Shown one piece after another: positions 7,961 to 13,132 of a DNA stretch of 13,132 nt. The number at the start of each line of letters is the position of its first letter. Position 1 is the first letter of the stretch. The notes below the pieces were generated by a model. That model searched no databases and was not told the DNA's origin. It was given only the letters and a program-made list of their open reading frames with translations. Source of the stretch: a bacterium (GTDB taxonomy: Bacteria > Verrucomicrobiota > Verrucomicrobiae > Limisphaerales > J093); assembly GCA_021839785.1 (NCBI GenBank), contig JAKCAB010000195.1:1-13132 (forward strand). The letters run 5' to 3'. The position numbers and the translations under genes were made by a program.

Positions 7961-7989
7961 CTGATACTTCAAACCGCAGACTCTGGCAA
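7961..7989 (-). promoter_or_regulatory. Candidate sigma-70 promoter for the peroxidase gene
   Basis: On the minus strand TTGCCA (7989-7984) and TATCAG (7966-7961) lie 17 bases apart, matching the -35 and -10 consensus at 5 of 6 and 4 of 6 positions. A start about 7 bases further on would leave a leader of roughly 22 bases before ATG 7931. An overlapping weaker pair is TTGAAG (7972-7967) and TATCTA (7949-7944), also with 17-base spacing. The prediction comes from consensus only. Confidence 0.35.
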
Positions 7990-8023
7990 CTGCATTGCAC
8001 CCGTTGATTCCTGCCGGCGTGCC

Positions 8024-8053
8024 TTGACCGGGGCGCGACGGTTGGCACACAAT
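8024..8053 (+). promoter_or_regulatory. Weak candidate promoter for the amidotransferase gene
   Basis: TTGACC (8024-8029) and CACAAT (8048-8053) are 18 bases apart, 5 of 6 and 4 of 6 consensus matches, about 137 bases ahead of ATG 8190. A run of seven T follows at about 8079-8085. The rest of the 7932-8189 divergent gap holds no gene that I can support. Confidence 0.25.
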
Positions 8054-8189
8054 GCTTTGCGGGTGCAGACGGCTGTGCTTTTTTTCTGAATTAGCCGCAG
8101 TGGCTTGGCCGGACTGACAAACCGGCGCGAGGGCAGGCGCCTGAAACAATCTGCCCGCCGACTTTGAATTCCGGCTGGACCGGGGCCTT

Positions 8190-8912
8190 ATGATCCAACG
8201 ACCGCTCCGCATTCGCTGGCTTCAGCATGTGGCCTTCGAGGGCCTGGGCAGCATCGAACCGTGGGCCGCATCACGCGGCCACGCGCTGAGCGTCACGCGA
8301 CTTCACGCCGGCGATTCGCTGCCCGTCGTGAGCGCCTTCGACTGGTTGATCGTGATGGGCGGCCCAATGGGCGTCGGCGACGAAGCCGCGTTTCCCTGGC
8401 TGGCCGACGAAAAACGGCTGCTCCGCGAAGCGCTCGCCGCGGGCAAGACCGTCCTGGGCATCTGCCTCGGCGCGCAATTACTGGCGGAGGCGCTCGGCGC
8501 CGCGGTTCGGCGGAACGGGCACCGGGAAGTTGGCTGGTTTCCCATCCGGCTGGCGCGCGGCCAGGAGGCGCACCCGCTCGTGGGCGGCTGGCCGGCGGAA
8601 CTCGAGGTCTTTCATTGGCACGGCGACACCTTCGAGGTGCCGGCGGGCGCGACGCTGCTGGCGGCCAGCGCGGCTTGCGCGAATCAGGCTTTCGCCAGCG
8701 GTGAACGCGCGTTGGGACTTCAGTTCCACCTCGAAACCACGCCCGCCGCCGCGCGAGCCTTGATCGAAAACTGCCCCGGCGATCTGGCGCCCGGCCCGTT
8801 CGTTCAAGACGCCGGCACGCTGCTGGCGGATGCCCGGCGCTTCGATCGGATCAATGCCTTGATGCGGCGGACGCTGGAAGCATTGGAGGCGGCCACGCTG
8901 GCCGGCAGGTGA
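8190..8912 (+). CDS. Class I glutamine amidotransferase-like protein
   Basis: This is a complete 240-residue single-domain protein of the GMP-synthase-glutaminase-like group. The triad is visible: Cys92 in the nucleophile elbow GICLGAQ (90-96), and His180 and Glu182 in LQFHLET (177-183). The oxyanion-hole loop MGGPMGV (about 56-62) and VFHWHGDTFEVP (about 140-151) are also typical. Such domains release ammonia from glutamine, or in stand-alone relatives hydrolyse gamma-glutamyl compounds. There is no fused synthetase domain and no obvious partner gene nearby, so the substrate is unknown. ATG 8190 gives a normal N-terminus (RIRWLQHVAFEGLGSIEPW). The gene stands alone on the + strand, divergent from the peroxidase gene and converging with the phospholipase D-like gene, with 39 bases between the two ends. 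Generic annotation as 'GMP synthase' would be misleading. Confidence 0.92.
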   Translation: MIQRPLRIRWLQHVAFEGLGSIEPWAASRGHALSVTRLHAGDSLPVVSAFDWLIVMGGPMGVGDEAAFPWLADEKRLLREALAAGKTVLGICLGAQLLAEALGAAVRRNGHREVGWFPIRLARGQEAHPLVGGWPAELEVFHWHGDTFEVPAGATLLAASAACANQAFASGERALGLQFHLETTPAAARALIENCPGDLAPGPFVQDAGTLLADARRFDRINALMRRTLEALEAATLAGR

Positions 8913-8951
8913 GGCCGGATAGACTTTGGATGCCTGGTTGGTGCCGGGCGG

Positions 8952-10079
8952 TCAGTTCTGCAATTCGCGCAGTTGGCGGAACATGACCAACCGGTCCAGC
9001 CGGCCCAGGAGGAAGCACGCCCAGCGGCCTTTGAACCGCGCCCACGAGGTGCGCGACGCCAGCCAGCCCGCCAGTTCGATCCGGCGGCTGTGCCGCAGGT
9101 GATCGGCCATGACGTTGCGCGCCTCGGCGACCACGGTTGGGTTGGTCAGGCGCAGCATCAACTCGTAGTTGATGTGCAGGCTGCGCGGATCGAGGTTCGC
9201 CGAGCCGACATAAGCCGCGCCATCCACCACGATCAGTTTGGAGTGAAGCACCTGCGGTTGGTACTCGTGGATCGCCGCGCCGGCGACGAGCAGCCGCCGG
9301 TACAACGCGCGGGTGGCCAGGTGTGACAGCCACACATCGCTCTGCCCCGGCAGCACCAATTCCAAACGAGCGCCGCGCCGGGCCCGGCGCGCCAGCGCCC
9401 GGCGCAACCGGCCGATGGGGAGAAAGTACGCCGCCACGATCCGCACGTCTTGCGCCGTCTCGAGATCGGCCAGCAACGCGCGCTTGAACTCGTTTGGTCC
9501 GCGCCCCGGACCGTTCAACAGCACCTCGCCATCCGCGCAAACCAGGCTCCGCCGCGCCGTTGTCGGACGCAGGCGGGTGAACGGCGGATGCTCGAAATCG
9601 TGACGCTCGAACAATTCGTCGAAGGACTCGGCCAGGCCTTCCGCCAATGGGCCGGTGAGCTGCAGGCCCACGTCCCGCCAGCCGCGCCCCACGCCGTCGC
9701 CTTCGTATTCGGAGGCGACGTTGAAACCGCCGACGAAGGCTACCGCGTCGTCGCAGACCAGCAACTTGCGGTGGTCGCGGAAAGTGAGGCGGCGCAGCGT
9801 CAACGGATTGAACCAGCGGCAGTCCCCGCCCGCGCGGCGCAACGGCTGCCAAAATGAATCCGGCAAGTTGAACGAGCCGAAGGCATCGACTAACACCCGC
9901 ACCTGCACGCCGCGGCGGGCGGCCTCGGTCAACGCCGCGAGGAAGCGCTCGCCCAGTTGGGAATAGGCCAGCGTGTAAGTCTCGAATCGCACCGAGCGCC
10001 GCGCCGCCGCGATGTCCGCCAGCATGGCGGCGAAGGCGTCATCGCCCGTGCGGAGCCAGCGGAAGTCGCAAGCGCTCAT
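8952..10079 (-). CDS. Phospholipase D-like / cardiolipin synthase, two HKD motifs
   Basis: The 375-residue protein has both halves of the phospholipase D fold. HKD motif 1 is HRKLLVCD (His103, Lys105, Asp110), followed by FVGGFN. HKD motif 2 is HSKLIVVD (His279, Lys281, Asp286), followed by YVGSANLDPRSLHINYE. The YVGSxNLDxRS and NxE signature after motif 2 is typical of cardiolipin synthases, which join two phosphatidylglycerols, or phosphatidylethanolamine with phosphatidylglycerol, at the inner membrane. There is no N-terminal pair of membrane spans as in ClsA, so the architecture resembles ClsB/ClsC. A basic C-terminal stretch (about 320-370, many Arg and Trp) might bind the membrane. ATG 10079 gives a plausible start (FRWLRTGDDAFAAMLADI). 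Another PLD-type phosphatidyltransferase or hydrolase activity is possible. The neighbouring genes give no further clue. Confidence 0.9.
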   Translation of the reverse strand: MSACDFRWLRTGDDAFAAMLADIAAARRSVRFETYTLAYSQLGERFLAALTEAARRGVQVRVLVDAFGSFNLPDSFWQPLRRAGGDCRWFNPLTLRRLTFRDHRKLLVCDDAVAFVGGFNVASEYEGDGVGRGWRDVGLQLTGPLAEGLAESFDELFERHDFEHPPFTRLRPTTARRSLVCADGEVLLNGPGRGPNEFKRALLADLETAQDVRIVAAYFLPIGRLRRALARRARRGARLELVLPGQSDVWLSHLATRALYRRLLVAGAAIHEYQPQVLHSKLIVVDGAAYVGSANLDPRSLHINYELMLRLTNPTVVAEARNVMADHLRHSRRIELAGWLASRTSWARFKGRWACFLLGRLDRLVMFRQLRELQN

Positions 10080-10171
10080 GGTGGTTGCCCGGCAGGTATC
10101 TTAAAGTTCGAGATGGTGGCGGCAACGTCGAGGCTAGGCGGCTGCGTTTTGCAACTCAAGCTCGGCGGCGT

Positions 10172-10228
10172 TCGTCGCGGCGGACCCGAATCCTAGGCGA
10201 GGGGGAGCGCGGCGGGGCGTCCGCGACC
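10172..10228 (+). repeat. Diverged copy of the repeat at 10313-10359
   Basis: This stretch shares, in the same order, the blocks TCGTCGCG, CCGAA-(T)-CCTAGGC, GGAGCGCGG and TCCGCGACC with 10313-10359, with different spacers between them (57 versus 47 bases overall). Its hairpin is shorter: CGCGG (10208-10212) pairs with CCGCG (10221-10225). Four shared blocks in order argue for common origin rather than chance. Confidence 0.6.
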
Positions 10229-10289
10229 AGCCGCCGGTTTCGGGTGTGGCGGCGGCGAACCCTGGAGCTGCGAGCGCTACTGACCAGCA

Positions 10290-10312
10290 GGAGCGCGGGT
10301 GTCCAACCCGCG
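10290..10312 (+). repeat. GGAGCGC hairpin repeat, copy 1
   Basis: GGAG is followed by stem CGCGGGT, loop GTCCA and stem ACCCGCG: a perfect 7-base-pair hairpin. It matches the copy at 10334-10356 except for one base on each side of the stem. Confidence 0.75.
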
Positions 10313-10359
10313 TCGTCGCGCCGAACCTAGGCCGGAGCGCGGATGTCCAATCCGCGACC
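10313..10359 (+). repeat. GGAGCGC hairpin repeat, copy 2 with upstream block
   Basis: After TCGTCGCG and CCGAACCTAGGC, the core (10334-10356) is GGAG, stem CGCGGAT, loop GTCCA, stem ATCCGCG. Compared with copy 1, the sixth stem pair changes from G-C to A-T on both strands of the stem at once, so the pairing is kept. Core starts are 44 bases apart. Confidence 0.75.
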
Positions 10360-10523
10360 CGGCGATCTTTGGTCGTTCGCGAGCCTCGTGGCTGTGACCG
10401 CGACGATCGCGCGCCAAAAGTTGGAAGGCCGGCAGCGGGCGGTCGCGGAGAACCCGCTTGCTTTGCCAGCCGCGAATCCTACTTTGCTGCCTCCTTGCTG
10501 ACGCATTCGATCCGTTGTCACCG

Positions 10524-13132
10524 ATGAACGAAGCCCCGTTGAATACCGTCCCCGACGCTTTGCTGGCGTCGCGGTTCGAGCATCCCGATCGTTTTGTCCG
10601 CCGCCACGTCGGCCCCAGCCCGGCGGATCAGCGCGTCATGCTGGCCACCCTCGGCCTCGCAAGTCTGGACGACCTCGTGGATCGCGCCGTCCCGGCGGAC
10701 ATTCGGCGGCGGCAACCGCTCGCGTTGCCGGCCGCGGTGAGCGAGTTTGCCGCCTTGCGGCGGTTGCGCGCGCTGGCGGCGAAGAACCGGGTGTTTCGGT
10801 CCTTCATCGGCATGGGTTACCACGATTGCATCACGCCGGCGGTGATCCAGCGCAACATCCTGGAGAACCCCGGTTGGTACACCCAGTACACGCCGTACCA
10901 ATCCGAAATCTCCCAGGGCCGGCTCGAAAGCCTGCTCAATTTCCAGACGATGGTGTGTGAGCTCACCGCCTTGCCGGTGGCCAACGCCTCGTTGCTGGAC
11001 GAGGCGACCGCCGCCGCCGAGGCGATGACGATGTGCCACCGGCTCAAGGCAGCCGGGCAGCGGAACCGGTTCCTGGTCGCGGCAGATTGTCACCCGCAAA
11101 CGATCGAAGTGGTGCGGACGCGCGCTAAAGCGCTGGGCATCGAGGTCTGCGTGGGCGTGGCGGACGCGTTCCAGTTCGACCCAACGACACTGGGGCTGCT
11201 GGTGCAATATCCTGCGACGGACGGCGCGGTTCACGACTACGCGCCGCTGATTGCGCGGGCGCACGCGGCGGGCGCGCTGGCGGTGGTGGCCGCGGACCTG
11301 CTGGCGCTGACGTTGCTCAAGGCGCCGGGCGAGTTCGGCGCGGACATTACGGTGGGCAGCGCGCAGCGGTTCGGCGTGCCGCTGGGCTTCGGCGGTCCGC
11401 ACGCGGCGTTCATGGCCACGCGCGACGAGTTCAAGCGCCAGATGCCGGGCCGGCTGGTCGGCGTGTCGAAAGACGTCCGCGGCAAGCCAGCTTACCGGCT
11501 GTCGCTGGGCACGCGGGAGCAGCACATTCGCCGGGAGAAGGCCACCAGCAACATCTGCACCGCGCAGGCGTTGCTGGCGAACATGGCCGCCATGTACGCC
11601 GTCTATCACGGGCCGGACGGGCTGCGCGCGATCGCCGAGCGCGTGCATCGATTGACCGCGCTGCTCGCGACAGGATTGGAGCGGCTCGATCATCGCGTGG
11701 CGAACGCGAGTTTTTTCGATACTCTGACGGTGCAACTCGGCCAGCGGACGGCGGAGGAAATCCACCGCGTCGCCGAGGCTCATCGCCTCAACCTCCGGCC
11801 GGTGGACGGAGCCACGGTGGGCGTCGCGCTCGACGAAACCACCAGCCTGGCGGACGTAGTCGAGTTGTTGGTGGTATTCAACGGCGGCAAGGCACTGGAC
11901 TTCGACCCCGCCGCCCGCGCGCCGCGCGCCGCGCGCCTTGAACCGCTCCGCCGCTCGTCGGCGTTTCTCACGCACCCGGTCTTCAACCGCTACCATTCCG
12001 AGACCGAGATGCTGCGGTACCTCCGCCGGCTGGAAGCCAGAGACCTTTCGCTGTGCCACGCGATGATTCCGCTTGGCTCATGCACGATGAAGTTGAACGC
12101 GAGCAGCGAAATGTTGCCGGTAAGCTGGCCGGAGTTCGCAAGGCTGCACCCATTTGCGCCGGCGAATCAGAGTGCGGGCTACCGGGAATTATTTGCCGAC
12201 TTGGAGCGGTGGCTGGCGGAGATCACGAGCTTTGCCGGAATTTCGCTGCAGCCGAACGCCGGATCGCAAGGCGAGTACACCGGGTTGCTGGTCATCCGCC
12301 GATACCACGAAAGCCGGGGTGAGGCGCAGCGCGACGTTTGCCTGATCCCGACTTCGGCGCACGGCACCAACCCCGCCAGCGCCGTCATGGCCGGGCTGCG
12401 CGTGGTGCCGGTGGCTTGCGACGCGCAAGGCAACATTGACATCGCCGACCTGCGCGCCAAGGCCGCCGAACACCGCGAAAGGCTGGCGGCGCTGATGGTC
12501 ACTTACCCGTCCACGCACGGCGTGTTCGAGGCCGGCATTCGCGAAATCTGCCAGGTCATTCACGAACATGGCGGCCAGGTGTACATGGACGGCGCGAACC
12601 TGAACGCCCAAGTCGGCTTGACGCGGCCTGGCGACATCGGCGCCGACGTGTGCCACTTGAACCTGCACAAAACCTTCTGCATTCCGCATGGCGGCGGCGG
12701 GCCGGGCGTGGGCCCCATCGGGGTGGCGGCGCATTTGGTGCCGTTTCTGCCTGGCCACACGACGGGTGGTCTCGGCGCTGGGGAGCGGGTCGGCGCCGTG
12801 GCAGCCGCGCCTTTCGGCAGCGCCAGCATCCTGCCGATCTCGTGGGTGTACGTCGCCTGCATGGGCGCCGCGGGTTTGGTCGAGGCAACCCAGGTCGCCA
12901 TCCTGAACGCGAACTACATTGCGCGTCGCCTGGAGGCCTATTTTCCCGTGCTCTACAAGGGCGCCCACGGTTTGGTGGCGCACGAGTGCATTCTGGACCT
13001 GCGCCAGTTCAAGAGCGTGACGGCCGAAGACGTGGCCAAGCGGCTCATGGATTTTGGCTTTCACGCCCCGACGCTGAGCTGGCCGGTGGCGGGCACCCTC
13101 ATGGTCGAGCCGACCGAGAGCGAGTCGAAGTG
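10524..13132 (+). CDS. gcvP: Glycine dehydrogenase (P-protein), 3' end cut
   Basis: The frame is open from ATG 10524 to the window edge with no internal stop or frameshift: 869 codons of a protein usually about 950-960 long, so roughly the last 85-90 residues are missing. It is the fused single-chain P-protein. The N-terminal half has [60 protein letters not shown] and [19 protein letters not shown]. The C-terminal half has [52 protein letters not shown] and [16 protein letters not shown], with Lys716 as the predicted pyridoxal phosphate lysine. It decarboxylates glycine and passes the aminomethyl group to lipoyl-GcvH in the glycine cleavage system. gcvT and gcvH are not upstream; they may lie beyond the right edge or elsewhere. 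No glycine riboswitch was seen in the leader. Confidence 0.97.
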   Translation, partial: MNEAPLNTVPDALLASRFEHPDRFVRRHVGPSPADQRVMLATLGLASLDDLVDRAVPADIRRRQPLALPAAVSEFAALRRLRALAAKNRVFRSFIGMGYHDCITPAVIQRNILENPGWYTQYTPYQSEISQGRLESLLNFQTMVCELTALPVANASLLDEATAAAEAMTMCHRLKAAGQRNRFLVAADCHPQTIEVVRTRAKALGIEVCVGVADAFQFDPTTLGLLVQYPATDGAVHDYAPLIARAHAAGALAVVAADLLALTLLKAPGEFGADITVGSAQRFGVPLGFGGPHAAFMATRDEFKRQMPGRLVGVSKDVRGKPAYRLSLGTREQHIRREKATSNICTAQALLANMAAMYAVYHGPDGLRAIAERVHRLTALLATGLERLDHRVANASFFDTLTVQLGQRTAEEIHRVAEAHRLNLRPVDGATVGVALDETTSLADVVELLVVFNGGKALDFDPAARAPRAARLEPLRRSSAFLTHPVFNRYHSETEMLRYLRRLEARDLSLCHAMIPLGSCTMKLNASSEMLPVSWPEFARLHPFAPANQSAGYRELFADLERWLAEITSFAGISLQPNAGSQGEYTGLLVIRRYHESRGEAQRDVCLIPTSAHGTNPASAVMAGLRVVPVACDAQGNIDIADLRAKAAEHRERLAALMVTYPSTHGVFEAGIREICQVIHEHGGQVYMDGANLNAQVGLTRPGDIGADVCHLNLHKTFCIPHGGGGPGVGPIGVAAHLVPFLPGHTTGGLGAGERVGAVAAAPFGSASILPISWVYVACMGAAGLVEATQVAILNANYIARRLEAYFPVLYKGAHGLVAHECILDLRQFKSVTAEDVAKRLMDFGFHAPTLSWPVAGTLMVEPTESESK

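Larger units (their letters stand above)
10080..10523. other. Repeat-bearing gap between PLD-like gene and gcvP
   Basis: This 444-base divergent gap holds the two gene leaders and no credible gene; its open frames are short, Arg-rich and overlap the repeats. I looked for a glycine riboswitch ahead of gcvP and did not find one. Neither gene has a clear Shine-Dalgarno sequence, and no promoter pair stands out. The main content is the GGAGCGC repeat cluster at 10172-10359, described in separate entries. Confidence 0.6.

Noticed and set aside
8057..8086. Possible intrinsic terminator ending in seven T
   Set aside because: The stem before the T-run is only about three base pairs and no + strand gene ends upstream of it.
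10290..10356. Possible CRISPR-like array because of two near-identical repeats with a 21-base spacer
   Set aside because: There are only two clear units, the spacer itself is part of a larger repeated block, and no cas gene is present.
12025..12040. A 16-base identity (GCCGGCTGGAAGCCAG) between gcvP and the repeat at 1407-1422
   Set aside because: In gcvP it encodes part of [10 protein letters not shown], a segment normal for the P-protein family, so it is not an inserted repeat; the match is probably chance in GC-rich sequence.
10518..12059. A 513-codon open frame on the - strand opposite gcvP, with another at 12189-13064
   Set aside because: The + strand carries an unbroken P-protein with all expected motifs; the minus frames are low-complexity Arg/His-rich shadows.

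Overview
The window is a high-GC, gene-dense bacterial chromosome segment. A TonB-dependent receptor, a lipoprotein signal and an exported di-heme cytochrome point to a diderm (Gram-negative) organism. Two clusters of short palindromic intergenic repeats beginning GGAGCGC, and a Sco protein with a CX5C copper site, remind me of Verrucomicrobiota (Pedosphaera/Limisphaerales type). That placement is from memory and is an inference. All genes look intact apart from the two cut by the window edges.

Layout. Bases 1-183 hold the last 60 codons of a TPR protein on the + strand. Convergent to it, a long minus-strand block is read from right to left: an exported di-heme cytochrome c peroxidase (7931-6936), a small membrane protein with a CPLCH motif starting 9 bases after it (6926-6465), an OprC/NosA-like copper TonB receptor (6220-4136), purL (3900-1507), and a CusF-Sco fusion lipoprotein (1205-255). 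On the right, a class I glutamine amidotransferase on + (8190-8912) converges with a two-HKD phospholipase D/cardiolipin synthase-like gene on - (10079-8952). After a 444-base repeat-bearing gap, gcvP (glycine decarboxylase P-protein) runs on + from 10524 off the right edge; 869 codons are visible.

How the genes fit together. The most coherent theme is copper and heme in the cell envelope. The receptor carries CxxxM and HxM motifs spaced almost as in the OprC copper site. Next to it lie a CxxCH-bearing membrane protein and a di-heme peroxidase, and a predicted periplasmic copper carrier (CusF domain plus Sco domain) lies in the same direction beyond purL. This suggests copper acquisition and delivery to respiratory enzymes. 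purL (purine synthesis), gcvP (glycine cleavage), the amidotransferase and the phospholipid enzyme appear to be unrelated housekeeping genes.

I saw no tRNA, rRNA, CRISPR array, transposase or phage gene. I did not find a clearly new multi-gene system. The best leads are the copper receptor neighbourhood and the GGAGCGC hairpin repeats, two of which show a compensated base-pair change.
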